A stretch of 64,000 nt of DNA from an uncultured Acidobacteriia bacterium (GCA_903851195.1 CAINNJ010000049.1:124001-188000), one strand, 5' to 3'; numbered from the stretch's first letter, positions 23,714 to 32,944 are shown. Notes: generated by a model not told the origin, from the sequence alone. Program-made: numbers and translations.

Positions 23714-25933
23714 CTACATTCCGTCAATGATGGCGTTCAGCGCCGCGCTGGGGCGCATGGCCGCGGCACACTTCGCTTCGTCGGGGAAATAGTAGCCGCC
23801 GATGTCCACCGGTTTGCCCTGCGCGGCGAGGAGTTCCTGCGTGATCCGGCCCTCGGCTGCCGTCAGCGCGGCGGCCAGGGGAGTGAAGCGCTGCTTCAAT
23901 TCCGCGTCCTGGTCCTGAGCGGCGAGCGCATTTGCCCACGCCAGGGCGAGATAGAACGTGGAACCGCGGTTGTCGATCTCGTTGACCTTCGCGGAAGGGT
24001 AGCGGGAGTCTTCGAGGTACTGGCCAATGGCCTGGTCGAGCGTTTTCGCCAGGAGGTCGGCCCGCGCGTTGCCGCTTTTGGCCGCCATCAGTTCGAGCGA
24101 AGGGACCACCGCGCAGTACTCGCCGAGCGAATCCCAGCGCAGGTGACCTTCCTTCACGAACTGCTGCACGTGTTTGGGGGCGGAGCCGCCGGCGCCGGTT
24201 TCGAGCATGGCGCCGCCCTGCAGCAGGGGCACGATGGAGAGCATGCGTGCGCTGGTGCCGAGTTCGAGGATCGGGAACAGGTCCGTAAGGTAGTCGCGCA
24301 GGACGTTGCCGGTGACGGAGATGGTGTCTTCGCCACGACGAATCCGTTCGAGCGAGAACTTCATGGCGTCGACCGGCTTCATGATGCGGATATCGAGTCC
24401 CGAGAGGTCGTGTTCGGGCAGGCAGGCGTTGACTTTGAGGATGATCTGCGCGTCGTGGCCGCGATCCGGGTCGAGCCAGAAAATGGCGGGCGCGCCGGAT
24501 GCGCGGGCGCGGGTGACGGCCAGTTTCACCCAGTCGCGGATGGCCTCGTCTTTGGTCTGGCAGGCGCGGAAGATGTCACCGGGTTCGACGCTCTGTTCGA
24601 GCAGGGTGGCGCCGGCGGCGTCGACGATGCGGATGACGCCATGGCCGGGAGCGGCGAACGTTTTGTCGTGCGAGCCGTACTCTTCGGCCTTCTGGGCCAT
24701 GAGTCCCACGTTGGAGACGCTGCCCATGGTGGAGGGGTCGAACTGCCCGTGAGCGCGGCAATCTTCGATGACGGCCTGGTAGATGGTGGCGTAGCAGCGG
24801 TCCGGAATCATGGCGACGGTGTCTTCGAGCGCGTCGTTCTTATTCCACATTTTGCCGCCGTCGCGGATGATGACCGGCATCGAGGCGTCGACAATGACGT
24901 CGCTGTTCACGTGCAGGTTGGTTTTGCCGGCGCGCGAATCGACCATGGCGAGGCCGGGGCCTTTTTCGTAGCAGGCGGCGATGTCGGCCTCGATTTCGGC
25001 TTTCTTCGCGGCGGGCAGGCGGTCGAGTTTACCGAGAAGGTCGGCAAGGCCGTTGTTGATGTTGGCGCCGATTTCACGGATGGCGGCGGCATGCTTTTCG
25101 AGGGCGTCGGCGAAATAGACGGAGACGCAGTTGCCGAAGATGACGGGGTCGGAGACCTTCATCATGGTGCACTTGACGTGCAGGGAAAGCAGGGCGTTGT
25201 CGGCTTTGGCGGCGGCCATCTGTTCGGCACAGAATTTCCGCAGCGCCGCGACGTTCATGACGGCGCAGTCGAGCACTTCCCCGGCCAGCAGGGAAATTTT
25301 GGGCTTGAGGACTTTCACGGCGCCGGCGGGGTCCACGTATTCGATGCGGACTTCGGTGGCGGCGGCGGTGGTGAGGGATTTCTCGCTGCCGTAGAAATCC
25401 TTGTCGCTCATGTGGGCGACGCGGGTGACGGAGCCGGACTGCGGCCAGCTCTTCATGCCCTTGTGGGGGTGCTTGCGGGCGAACGCTTTGACGGAGGCGG
25501 CGGCGCGGCGGTCCGAATTGCCTTCGCGGAGCACGGGGTTGACGGCCGAGCCGAGGACGACGGCGTAGCGGGCCTGGATGGCGCGGTCTTCGTCGGTGGA
25601 AGGGGCTTCAGGATAGTCGGGGACGTTGTAACCCTTTGCCTGCAATTCCGCGATGGCTTCGCGGAGCTGGGGAATGGAGGCGCTGATGTTGGGGAGCTTG
25701 ATGATGTTGGCTTCGGGCGTTTTGGCAAGCTGGCCGAGGCGGGTCAGTTCGTCGGGGATCTTCTGGTCGTCGCGGAGACGGTCCGGGAAGTTGGCGACGA
25801 TGCGGCCGGCGAGGGAGATGTCGGCGATCTCGATCTCCACGCCTGTGCCTTTGAAGTACGCCCGCAGGATGGGCAGCAGGGCGTAGGTCGCGAGCGCCGG
25901 CGCCTCGTCTGTCTTGGTCAAGGTGAGCTTCAT
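23714..25933 (-). CDS. icd: Isocitrate dehydrogenase [NADP+], monomeric type
   Basis: This 739-residue cytoplasmic enzyme oxidises isocitrate to 2-oxoglutarate in the TCA cycle. The length and sequence match the monomeric IDH family rather than the dimeric type: [76 protein letters not shown] and the C-terminal [20 protein letters not shown]. The start is ATG 25933; the open frame continues upstream, but that part lacks family similarity. No strong Shine-Dalgarno is visible. It converges on the TIR gene with 3 bp between the stops. It is metabolically unrelated to its neighbours. Confidence 0.95.
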   Translation of the reverse strand: MKLTLTKTDEAPALATYALLPILRAYFKGTGVEIEIADISLAGRIVANFPDRLRDDQKIPDELTRLGQLAKTPEANIIKLPNISASIPQLREAIAELQAKGYNVPDYPEAPSTDEDRAIQARYAVVLGSAVNPVLREGNSDRRAAASVKAFARKHPHKGMKSWPQSGSVTRVAHMSDKDFYGSEKSLTTAAATEVRIEYVDPAGAVKVLKPKISLLAGEVLDCAVMNVAALRKFCAEQMAAAKADNALLSLHVKCTMMKVSDPVIFGNCVSVYFADALEKHAAAIREIGANINNGLADLLGKLDRLPAAKKAEIEADIAACYEKGPGLAMVDSRAGKTNLHVNSDVIVDASMPVIIRDGGKMWNKNDALEDTVAMIPDRCYATIYQAVIEDCRAHGQFDPSTMGSVSNVGLMAQKAEEYGSHDKTFAAPGHGVIRIVDAAGATLLEQSVEPGDIFRACQTKDEAIRDWVKLAVTRARASGAPAIFWLDPDRGHDAQIILKVNACLPEHDLSGLDIRIMKPVDAMKFSLERIRRGEDTISVTGNVLRDYLTDLFPILELGTSARMLSIVPLLQGGAMLETGAGGSAPKHVQQFVKEGHLRWDSLGEYCAVVPSLELMAAKSGNARADLLAKTLDQAIGQYLEDSRYPSAKVNEIDNRGSTFYLALAWANALAAQDQDAELKQRFTPLAAALTAAEGRITQELLAAQGKPVDIGGYYFPDEAKCAAAMRPSAALNAIIDGM

Positions 25934-26116
25934 AGAGGTGAGTGACGGATGTGAGTGCAGAGAGAATGCGGCCGCGAGGGCGGAATCCGGCTGCAAGCGT
26001 ATAATATCACGGCGAATCGGGTAAAGCGTTGATTCTCCTGGTGGATTGGCTGCCGGGGGCGCCCATCCGGAATCACAGTCGACCGTCGGGAGTCTCAACG
26101 GAAAGTGCGGGATGTC

Positions 26117-26317
26117 TTAAAGGTCCGTGGAGCGGTCTTCCGCAAAATCCTTCAGGGCCTGGTCTGCAATCGCGTCCAGTCGGCCTGCGACAGCGTCGGC
26201 CTGAAACTGCTGGTCCCACACATCGGCGTCGTGTTCGGCGAGCCTGGCTCGCAGTTCCCGAAATTCGCCGGGAGAGAGGGTTTTGATCTCGCTCTCCAGT
26301 GCTTCCACGCGGCTCAT
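26117..26317 (-). CDS. Small antitoxin-like protein without visible toxin partner
   Basis: This 66-residue charged, helical protein (MSRVEALESEIKTLSPGEF through ADQALKDFAEDRSTDL) closely resembles a widespread family of small proteins usually encoded just upstream of a RelE/ParE-type toxin. In such pairs the second gene begins within a few bases of the antitoxin stop. Here the roughly 180 bp between this gene and isocitrate dehydrogenase hold no frame with RelE/ParE features, so it appears to be an orphan or the remnant of a pair. It could still act on a toxin encoded elsewhere. It lies next to a duplicated gene fragment, which suggests past rearrangement. Confidence 0.7.
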   Translation of the reverse strand: MSRVEALESEIKTLSPGEFRELRARLAEHDADVWDQQFQADAVAGRLDAIADQALKDFAEDRSTDL

Positions 26318-26345
26318 AGTTGAATCTTACTCCGATTGGCCGCAA

Positions 26346-26432
26346 TCATTGTACAGTGGCTTCGGCCAGGGCATTCAGAACGTCGCCCGCGAATTTCGCG
26401 TTTCTGCCCACCATTTGCGGCAGAAAGATCGT
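26346..26432 (-). pseudogene. Duplicated 3' end of the neighbouring serine-hydrolase gene
   Basis: These 87 bp match 27108-27194, the last 28 codons and stop of the beta-lactamase-fold gene, with six mismatches and no gaps. The copy starts at the stop codon and ends abruptly, so it is an isolated gene fragment in the same orientation. The two copies enclose about 675 bp containing two small membrane-protein frames. This could be the trace of an insertion that duplicated the gene end, or of a tandem duplication followed by deletion. Confidence 0.85.
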
Positions 26433-26496
26433 CCGTTTTTCGGGTCTATCCTTCCGCTGGCATCGAAAGCCCCTCGGGTTGAAGCTTGCGAACGGG

Positions 26497-26502
26497 TATA
26501 AT
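26497..26502 (+). promoter_or_regulatory. Consensus -10 element before a small membrane ORF
   Basis: A perfect TATAAT lies 16 bases before ATG 26519. No good -35 is found at 16-18 bp (the TTGAAG at 26479-26484 is only 12 bp away), so promoter activity is uncertain. Confidence 0.35.
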
Positions 26503-26518
26503 AAGCACTATTCGCCTT

Positions 26519-26722
26519 ATGCCGCCACGACTTCTCCGTAAGCGAGCAGTTGCAATTTCAGTCCTGATCGCGTGCGCGTCGTCTGCAGTCGCCTGGGCGA
26601 TCAACGGCGCCTGGTTCCTGACACTTCCGGGCGGTCTTTTGACGATGGCGCTGTTTGGTCGGACGGCTTCGATCACTAATCGGCCCTTACGGTTAGTTCT
26701 CAACGTGATCGCGACATCGTGA
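26519..26722 (+). CDS. Small hypothetical membrane protein
   Basis: This 67-residue frame has a basic N-terminus (MPPRLLRKRAVAI), a hydrophobic helix (AISVLIACASSAVAWAI) and a second moderately hydrophobic stretch (FLTLPGGLLTMALFG). A consensus TATAAT lies 16 bases before the ATG. It resembles no family I know. It sits inside the 675-bp segment flanked by two copies of a gene end, so it may belong to a foreign insert. It could be the first part of a membrane protein whose second part lies in the next frame. Confidence 0.4.
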   Translation: MPPRLLRKRAVAISVLIACASSAVAWAINGAWFLTLPGGLLTMALFGRTASITNRPLRLVLNVIATS

Positions 26723-26795
26723 TGTTGCGCCTGGGAAAAACCCTCTGGACCTTGGGGAACAAGTTTCAAGGACAGCAGACCGCCCCGCGGCACGG

Positions 26796-27032
26796 GTGGT
26801 ATTCATTTTCTGGCTTGTCCTCCTGATTCCCTGGATGCTGTTCGGACCCCTTTCCGCAATGGCCTTTGATGGAGGCGCCACCGCTGAAGCGTACGTATTC
26901 TTTTGGTCGACTATCACTTACCCCGCTTCAGTTGCGTTGGTCGCCGTACTCAGAAGATGGTTTCCAGCTGCGGTCCTGCTTCCCGTTATTAATTTCACCG
27001 CGTGTTTCGCATCGCCGTTGTTGCATAAATGA
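26796..27032 (+). CDS. Small hypothetical membrane protein
   Basis: This 78-residue frame from GTG 26796 is strongly hydrophobic (VFIFWLVLLIPWMLFGPLSA, YPASVALVAVLRRWFPAAVLLPVINF) and is predicted to form two or three membrane helices. The membrane-protein composition differs clearly from the Arg/Pro-rich shadow frames of this genome and argues that it is, or recently was, coding. No Shine-Dalgarno is visible. It may be the continuation of the upstream 67-residue frame after a frameshift. The function is unknown. Confidence 0.4.
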   Translation: MVFIFWLVLLIPWMLFGPLSAMAFDGGATAEAYVFFWSTITYPASVALVAVLRRWFPAAVLLPVINFTACFASPLLHK

Positions 27033-27107
27033 ACCGTCCGGAGTCGCCGCCGGCCGCCTGAATTCGCGACACTTTCAGTAAACGTCAACAGCCTTTGCCC
27101 GCCGCCG

Positions 27108-28310
27108 TCATTGCACGGCGGCTTCGGCCAGGGCATTCAGAACGTCGCCCGCGAATTTGGCGTTTCCGCCCACCATTTGCGGCAGGAAGATCGTGATGAG
27201 ACCGTTTTTCGGATCCACGGTGCCGTTGGTGCCGAAGGCGCCGCCGTGGCCGAAAGTCCCCGGGTTGACCAGGGTCAGTAGCGGCATGATGCCCGCCGCC
27301 ACGGTCATGGTCAGGCCGTAGCCATGATGGTCGGGCGTGTAATCGTGGGTCATCGCTTCCACCGCCTGCGCGGAGAGGATGCGCCTGCCGCGGAAGACAC
27401 CGCGCCCGGCGAGCATCGAGTAGAAATTAAACAGATCGCTCGCGGTGGAGAAGAGGCCCAGTTCGGGGCCGGGGTATTTGGCTCCCGCGCGATACTTTGC
27501 CGGATCGCCGCCCTGCGCCTTCTCGCGCGCGAGCACGAGTTTGCCCGCGTCGCCAGGCGTGTAGATCATGGCGATGCGCGATTTTTTCGCGTCGGGCGGG
27601 AAGTAGAACGTGTCGTTCATTTCGAGCGGAGTCAGGATGCGGCGCTGCACGAAATCCTCATATTTCTGGCCGGAAAGCAGCTCGACGATACGGCCCAGGG
27701 TGGCGACGCCCATGTTGCTGTACAGGTATTTCGTGCCCGGTTCGGATACCAGTTTCTCGCCGGCATAGGCGCGGACGGCCTCGGCGAGCGTGTGGTCCAG
27801 CGTAAAGTTGATACGCGCGAAATCGCCGGTTTCAGGCAGAAAACCGAGTCCGGAAATGTGGCACATCAACTCCCAAACGGCTGGCGGATGCTTTGGCGCA
27901 TGCACCTTCACGCTCCCGTCGGCCAGCTTTTCGGCCACCTGAATGCCGCGGAACTCCGGCAGATAATCCTGCACCGGGCGCGTGAGGTCGAGCAGTCCCT
28001 CGTCCACCAGAATCATGGCGGCGACGCCGGTGACGGTCTTGGTTTGCGACATCACCTGCACGATGGAATCGGGCCGCATCGCTTTTTTGTTTTCGATATC
28101 GGCGAATCCGACAGCGTCCAGAGCGGCGATGCTGCCATTGCGGCCCACCAGCGTGACCGCGCCGGAGAGGTCGCCTCGGTCGACGAACTCCTGCATGCGA
28201 AGGGGGATTAATTTCAGGGTCGCGGCATCGAGCGAGGGCTCGGCTGCCGCGGCCGGAAAAACGAACGTGAGGAGGGAAAGAAGGGGAATTGCTCGCCGGG
28301 TATTTTTCAT
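27108..28310 (-). CDS. Beta-lactamase-fold serine hydrolase (class C/esterase type)
   Basis: This 400-residue protein has a signal peptide (IPLLSLLTFVFPAAAAE) and the serine beta-lactamase/penicillin-binding fold. The nucleophile motif S-x-x-K occurs in MSQTKTVTG, the Tyr motif as YLYSNMG, and the third motif as HGGAFGT near the C-terminus. Relatives include EstB-type esterases and D-aminopeptidases, so it is more likely an exported esterase or peptidase than a resistance enzyme. The ATG at 28310 has a weak upstream AGGA. Its last 87 bp are also found about 760 bp further down, where only that fragment survives. It is divergent from the large TIGR03437-type gene. Confidence 0.88.
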   Translation of the reverse strand: MKNTRRAIPLLSLLTFVFPAAAAEPSLDAATLKLIPLRMQEFVDRGDLSGAVTLVGRNGSIAALDAVGFADIENKKAMRPDSIVQVMSQTKTVTGVAAMILVDEGLLDLTRPVQDYLPEFRGIQVAEKLADGSVKVHAPKHPPAVWELMCHISGLGFLPETGDFARINFTLDHTLAEAVRAYAGEKLVSEPGTKYLYSNMGVATLGRIVELLSGQKYEDFVQRRILTPLEMNDTFYFPPDAKKSRIAMIYTPGDAGKLVLAREKAQGGDPAKYRAGAKYPGPELGLFSTASDLFNFYSMLAGRGVFRGRRILSAQAVEAMTHDYTPDHHGYGLTMTVAAGIMPLLTLVNPGTFGHGGAFGTNGTVDPKNGLITIFLPQMVGGNAKFAGDVLNALAEAAVQ

Positions 28311-28313
28311 TGC

Positions 28314-28328
28314 CGCAGGATGCCTGCG
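28314..28328. promoter_or_regulatory. Short inverted repeat between divergent genes
   Basis: CGCAGG (28314-28319) and CCTGCG (28323-28328) form a perfect inverted repeat with a three-base centre just upstream of the serine hydrolase ATG. It could be an operator or a small hairpin in the leader RNA; no known regulator is implied. Confidence 0.3.
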
Positions 28329-28461
28329 ACGATTCTATCCGAACATCGTTTTTATACCGAATTGTAACCGTTTGTTGATCTGCCTTAAGCGCCAGGCGTG
28401 ATAACTTGCGGGTGCGTGTCTCCCTGCGTTTTGCGCTCAGCGAGACCGGAATCGACTTACT

Positions 28462-31347
28462 ATCAAAAGATTTTTACCGATAGCGGCCTGCCTTGCCGCC
28501 CTTCTGCCGGTCGCTCAGGCCGAGGTCATTACCGCGTGGACGTTTGAAAATAATGCCATCGCGCTGAACAACAACCCTGTTCCCTCGGTGGGCGCGGGCG
28601 CCGCGAGTTCGATCGGCATGGCCACTTACGGGACCCCGAATGTCGGAGTCACCACCGACGATGTGCTGGCCGGCGTCGCGGGAGACACCGGTGTCAACGG
28701 GAATACGAATACCGGCCAGGTCTGGCGGGTGCGCGCGCAGGCCGGTCCGGGCGGGGCGGCGGCGAACGGATGGTCGAGCGAGGCGCCGATCGGGACGCAG
28801 GGCGCCGTGTTCGCGGCGAGCACGGTGGGTTACACCAATATCCGGGTCAGTTTCGACTGGTATGCGACGAATCAGGGCGAGGCGAAACTGCAGCTTGCTT
28901 ACACGACGGACGGCGTGAGCTGGAAGAATGTGCCGGTTTACCCGGCCGGTTCCGACGATTATCTGGTGTCGCTGACAAACAGCACGTCACCGAATACGGT
29001 CAAGGGATCGTATGTGATGATCACCGGCGGAGGACAGAACTGGTTCACCGGGCTGACCGCGGTGATCAACGATCCGCTGGCCGCGAACAATCCGAAATTC
29101 GCGATTGAACTGGTGAACGCCGCGACCGGCGCCGATTGCACCAGCGCTTCCGGAACCGCTCTGAATAACAACTCGGGCAACTGGCGGTTCGACAATGTCG
29201 TGATCTCGGGTCAGAATACGTTCAACGGCTTTACGCCCGGCAATCTGATCCTCTCGCGCACCGTCTATACGGGCGATGCGGGTTCGGTCGCGGCTGGCCA
29301 GGCGTTGCCGCCGGTCTGTCCGGCCAGCGCGAACGCAGCCGCTGCCGGAGCCTGCGCGGTCAAAGCTACCGACAACGGCTTGTACCCTTCCACGGGCACC
29401 ACGAACAACATCTTTAACAACAATAAGGTTGACGGCAGCTTCGGAATCACCACGCCGATTTTTCTGGATCAGCTGACTCCGGCCGGCGCCACGCTCAACA
29501 GCTTCGCCGTGCCCGCCAACATGCTGGTGACGAGCTTCAGTTCGAAATCCGAACTGGCGCTGAATCTTTCGACCGATGGCAGCGTGATCACCTTCATGGG
29601 CTATGTGGCCGCGCCCAACACGGTGGATGTGTCGAATGCCAACACGCCTGGCGTGTACGATCCGACCAATCCGGCGGGTAGCAGTTATTTCCGGGCCGTG
29701 GCGCAGGTGAGCGCGTCCGGCGCCCTTCAGGTCACGCCGACCAACGCTTACAGCGGCAACAATGGCCGGGCCGCGGTTCTGGCGAACGGATATTACTATA
29801 TGGTCGGCAACGCCAATAACGGCGCCGCAACGCCCGCCAACGTGATCGCCTCCACGGGCGTGCAGATCGCAACGCCGGGGCAACCGGCCAGCGCGGCGCC
29901 GGTGGAAGTGGGTAACTTCAGCATCACCCAGATCACCAATCCCGCCACGGGCACGCCTTACGCGGCGGACAAGCTGGGCAAAGACAATAACTTCCGCGGC
30001 CTTACCGTGTTCAACAACACGCTGTACACCACCAAGGGGAGCGGCAGCAACGGTCTCGATACGGTTTATCAGGTAGGTAACGCAGGCGCTCTGCCGACGC
30101 CGGCCACCGCCGCCACGGCGCCGATCAGCGTGCTTCCGGGCTTCCCCACCGGCCTGGCTAAGACCGCCGGACCGACCAGCCTCTATCCTTTCGGAATCTG
30201 GTTCGCCAACGCCAACACACTTTATGTGGCCGATGAAGGCGACGGCGTGCTTGCCGACGCTGCCGGCAGCACGACCGCCGGTTTGCAGAAGTGGGTCCTG
30301 TCGGGCGGCACGTGGAAGATGGCCTACGTGCTGCAGAACGGCTTGAATCTGGGCCAGGCGTATTCGATCGCCAATTACCCGGCATCGCTGAACCCCGCTA
30401 CCGGCGGGCTGCGCAACATCGCCGGCAAAGTGAACGGCGATGGCACGGTTACTGTCTACGCCGTCACTTCGACCGTAAGCGCCAACGGCGACCAGGGCGC
30501 GGACCCGAATAAGCTGGTGTCCGTCACCGATACGCTGGCCGCGACCGCGGCTCCCGCGTCGGCGGTCTTCACCACGCTGCGGACGGCCGTTGCGGGCGAG
30601 GTTCTGCGCGGCGTGTCGCTGGCTCCGAACGGGATCTACACGCCCAGCGTGCCGCTGGTGCTTTCAGCCGCAAGTCCGGGCGTGACCGCGCTGGCGCCGG
30701 GCGGACTGGCCTTCGCTCTGGGGCAGAGGCTCGCGCCCGATGCCGCCGAGGTTCTGGGACCGACGCCTTCGTTCCTCGGCGCCAGGGTCGATATCCTGGA
30801 CGCCGCGGGAATCAACACCAGCGCGCCGCTGGTCTTCGTTTCACCGAACCAGATCACCTTCCAGGTTCCGCCGACGGTGGTTCCCGGACTGGCCAGGGTG
30901 ACGGTGACCTCTCCGGGATCGTCGCAATCGGCCACCAACGTGGTGATTGCCCCGGTGGCGCCGGCGGTCTTCACCGTGAACGGGAACGGTCTGGTTGCGG
31001 GCTACGCGACGCGCACCTCCGCGACGGGCACGCAGACGATCCAGCCGGCTTACGTGATGAACCCGCAGGGGTCCTACTCGTCCGCGAAGATCAACCTGGG
31101 AGCGGCAACCGACAAGGTCTACCTGACGATTTACGCCACGGGCCTGCAGGCGGCCGGGCTGGCGAAAGTCTCCGTGACCGTGAACGGAGTCAACACACCG
31201 GTGCTTTTCGCCGGCGCGTCCGGGTTTGACGGCGTGGATCAGGTAAACGTGCAGTTGCCGGCGTCGCTGGCCGGTTCGGGCACGGTGGCGCTGCAACTCA
31301 CGGCGGCGGGCATTGCGGCGAACGCGGTGCAGATCGCCATTCAGTAG
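28462..31347 (+). CDS. Large secreted protein with Solibacter-type C-terminal domain (TIGR03437-like); no canonical start codon
   Basis: The frame begins with a clear signal peptide (KRFLPIAACLAALLPVAQA, then EVITAWTFENNAI) but no ATG, GTG or TTG precedes it. The codon where a start is expected is ATC at 28462-28464, followed by AAA AGA, and an in-frame stop lies 58 bp further up. The first canonical start is GTG 28588, after the signal. The body is rich in Gly, Asn, Thr and Ala, with an early beta-sandwich-like part (FDWYATNQGEAKLQLAYT) and a propeller-like middle. The last 230 residues match the Solibacter C-terminal domain: PLVFVSPNQITFQVPP, YLTIYATGLQAAG and VDQVNVQLPASLAGSG. It is secreted, with role unknown. 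A strong terminator follows. Confidence 0.8.
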   Translation: MKRFLPIAACLAALLPVAQAEVITAWTFENNAIALNNNPVPSVGAGAASSIGMATYGTPNVGVTTDDVLAGVAGDTGVNGNTNTGQVWRVRAQAGPGGAAANGWSSEAPIGTQGAVFAASTVGYTNIRVSFDWYATNQGEAKLQLAYTTDGVSWKNVPVYPAGSDDYLVSLTNSTSPNTVKGSYVMITGGGQNWFTGLTAVINDPLAANNPKFAIELVNAATGADCTSASGTALNNNSGNWRFDNVVISGQNTFNGFTPGNLILSRTVYTGDAGSVAAGQALPPVCPASANAAAAGACAVKATDNGLYPSTGTTNNIFNNNKVDGSFGITTPIFLDQLTPAGATLNSFAVPANMLVTSFSSKSELALNLSTDGSVITFMGYVAAPNTVDVSNANTPGVYDPTNPAGSSYFRAVAQVSASGALQVTPTNAYSGNNGRAAVLANGYYYMVGNANNGAATPANVIASTGVQIATPGQPASAAPVEVGNFSITQITNPATGTPYAADKLGKDNNFRGLTVFNNTLYTTKGSGSNGLDTVYQVGNAGALPTPATAATAPISVLPGFPTGLAKTAGPTSLYPFGIWFANANTLYVADEGDGVLADAAGSTTAGLQKWVLSGGTWKMAYVLQNGLNLGQAYSIANYPASLNPATGGLRNIAGKVNGDGTVTVYAVTSTVSANGDQGADPNKLVSVTDTLAATAAPASAVFTTLRTAVAGEVLRGVSLAPNGIYTPSVPLVLSAASPGVTALAPGGLAFALGQRLAPDAAEVLGPTPSFLGARVDILDAAGINTSAPLVFVSPNQITFQVPPTVVPGLARVTVTSPGSSQSATNVVIAPVAPAVFTVNGNGLVAGYATRTSATGTQTIQPAYVMNPQGSYSSAKINLGAATDKVYLTIYATGLQAAGLAKVSVTVNGVNTPVLFAGASGFDGVDQVNVQLPASLAGSGTVALQLTAAGIAANAVQIAIQ

Positions 31348-31365
31348 AGGCAGACGGCGGTACCG

Positions 31366-31404
31366 CGGGGCGGGATCCGGAGCCGGATCCCGCCCCGTTT
31401 TTTT
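31366..31404 (+). terminator. Strong rho-independent terminator
   Basis: A perfect 15-bp GC-rich stem (31366-31380 with 31383-31397, two-base centre) is followed by seven T residues (31398-31404). It ends the large secreted-protein transcript about 20 bp past the stop. Confidence 0.92.
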
Positions 31405-31431
31405 GTCTTCGTCCATGCGATCCTGACACCT

Positions 31432-32085
31432 GTGGCGTTGCGCGCAATCGAGTTTCTGCTGCTGTTCTTCGCCGGGCCCGCGCTGTTTGCTTATTCGCGC
31501 CACCGTATCCCGGCGATCCCTGCGCTTTGGGTGCTGACGGCCGGTTGCCTGTTGGTTCTGCTGCGCGATCCGGGGTTTGACCGCGGGCGCCTCTGGAACG
31601 CCGCCGTGTTTCCGGGTTATGCGCCGCAGATCCTGGCCCTGTTCGCCGGAGCGGCGGTGGCCGGAGCCGCAGTGGTTTTGCGTTTCGCGCCGGGTGTCTT
31701 CCTGAACTTTCCGCGCTCCAATCCGCGGCTCTGGGCGTTGGTGATGCTGCTGTATCCGGTGCTTTCGGTCTATCCGCAGGGGATTGTCTATCGGGTGTTT
31801 GTGTTCCAGCGCTACCGGGAACTGTTCGGCGCGGGCGGGGGGATGGTGCTGGCCAGCGCGGTCGCGTTCGCGTGGGTCCACATCGTGTTCCGGAACCGGC
31901 TCGCGCTGGTTCTCACCTTCGTCGCGGGCGCACTCTTCGCGATCCGCTATCTGCAGACCGGTTCCCTGTTCGTTTCGGCGGCGGAGCACGCGCTCTACGG
32001 GTGCGGCATCTTCACGATCGGACTCGGGCGTTCCTTTGTACACGGGGCCGGGCGCCGGTTCGCGCAGGCCGGCCGTTTTTCCTGA
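31432..32085 (+). CDS. CPBP-like intramembrane protease homologue with altered motif
   Basis: This 217-residue protein has about six membrane helices and the layout of the CPBP (Abi/CAAX protease) family. The last two family motifs are visible: AFAWVHIVF for F-x-x-x-H and AAEHALYG for the final His. The first motif, normally Glu-Glu-x-x-x-Arg, reads PQGIVYRVFVFQRY, so the Glu pair is replaced by Gln-Gly. The catalytic Glu therefore seems to be missing, and the protein may be inactive as a protease or use another mechanism. The start is GTG 31432 just after a terminator, so it needs its own promoter, and none is obvious. It converges on the next gene. Confidence 0.65.
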   Translation: MALRAIEFLLLFFAGPALFAYSRHRIPAIPALWVLTAGCLLVLLRDPGFDRGRLWNAAVFPGYAPQILALFAGAAVAGAAVVLRFAPGVFLNFPRSNPRLWALVMLLYPVLSVYPQGIVYRVFVFQRYRELFGAGGGMVLASAVAFAWVHIVFRNRLALVLTFVAGALFAIRYLQTGSLFVSAAEHALYGCGIFTIGLGRSFVHGAGRRFAQAGRFS

Positions 32086-32088
32086 GCT

Positions 32089-32820
32089 TTACGAATGGCC
32101 CTGGGTGTTTTTGCGCCACGGTCCCAGATGAAGGGCGTGTTTCAAATCCGGCCAGAACTCCTTGAGGCAGTTGGAAATGGAATCGGAGAGCAGCTGCGTT
32201 CCCAGCCGGTTCAGATTATCGCCCCACGCGCGATTGCGCGGATAATAGGCGTTGGCAATGCCGGCGCTGAGACTGTTTCCGAGAAACTCCGAGTAATTGA
32301 ACTCGTAAGTGTTCCGGTCCGTGCGGGTGACGAGGATCCTCGACACCGCCCACGCCGCGCGGACCGGGATGGAACCATGCGCCCGCCTGTAGTAGCGGGG
32401 ATCCTCGTGCAGCAGGCTCGGCATCGCGCCTTCGGTCATAAAGTTCCCCAGCATCTGGTCGGCGTAAGTGGTGGCATAGCGGTGCAGATAACTCTTGAAA
32501 CCCTGGCCGAATTCCGGATTGGTGTTTTGGAGATGGTAGATCCCGGTGTACCAGGCGGCGATGAAGTAGCCCGGGGGATCGAAGGAATCATGCAGCGCGA
32601 TGGTGAATTTTTCGCGCGGCTTCAGCGCCCGAAAGGGTTGCGTGGGATCCGCTGTACGGTAATTCGCCAGTACACCGAACATGTGTTTATCGGGCGCGCG
32701 AGCTGCCGGCGGCGCAGGCAGATCCGGCTGATCCGATTGCTGCGCGGGCAACGCCATGCAGCAGAAGACCAGCATAATTGCCGCGTAAAGACTTCGAATA
32801 CTTCCCTGTCGCGTGTCCAT
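32089..32820 (-). CDS. Conserved acidobacterial exported protein
   Basis: This 243-residue protein has a signal peptide (LYAAIMLVFCCMALPAQQ) and a conserved body with PREKFTIALHDSFDPPGYF, NPEFGQGFKSYLHRYATTYADQ, NFMTEGAMPSLLHEDPRYYR and SRILVTRTDRNTYEFNYSEF. I recognise this pattern from many uncharacterised acidobacterial proteins predicted to sit in the envelope. No catalytic motif is evident. The length fits the family. It lies alone between the CPBP-like gene, with which it converges, and the molybdenum hydroxylase genes, from which it diverges. The function is unknown. Confidence 0.7.
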   Translation of the reverse strand: MDTRQGSIRSLYAAIMLVFCCMALPAQQSDQPDLPAPPAARAPDKHMFGVLANYRTADPTQPFRALKPREKFTIALHDSFDPPGYFIAAWYTGIYHLQNTNPEFGQGFKSYLHRYATTYADQMLGNFMTEGAMPSLLHEDPRYYRRAHGSIPVRAAWAVSRILVTRTDRNTYEFNYSEFLGNSLSAGIANAYYPRNRAWGDNLNRLGTQLLSDSISNCLKEFWPDLKHALHLGPWRKNTQGHS

Positions 32821-32944
32821 TTACGTAAAGGATAGGGTGACAGGGCTAAGGCTCCGTTACGATCAGGATAAGTTTTGATGGGCGGCACCATCGTCCGCGG
32901 GTGGGATACAATTTGATTCCGATTCTTTATAAGGAGCCAATCCG

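Noticed and set aside
24143-25945. Long plus-strand open frame opposite isocitrate dehydrogenase
   Set aside because: Same reasoning: isocitrate dehydrogenase motifs are continuous on the minus strand, and the antisense product is Gly/Asp/Val-rich with no domain.
26029-26286. Plus-strand frame opposite the antitoxin-like gene as a toxin partner
   Set aside because: No RelE/ParE or other toxin features, and it lies on the opposite strand to the antitoxin-like gene. Pairs of this family are co-directional.
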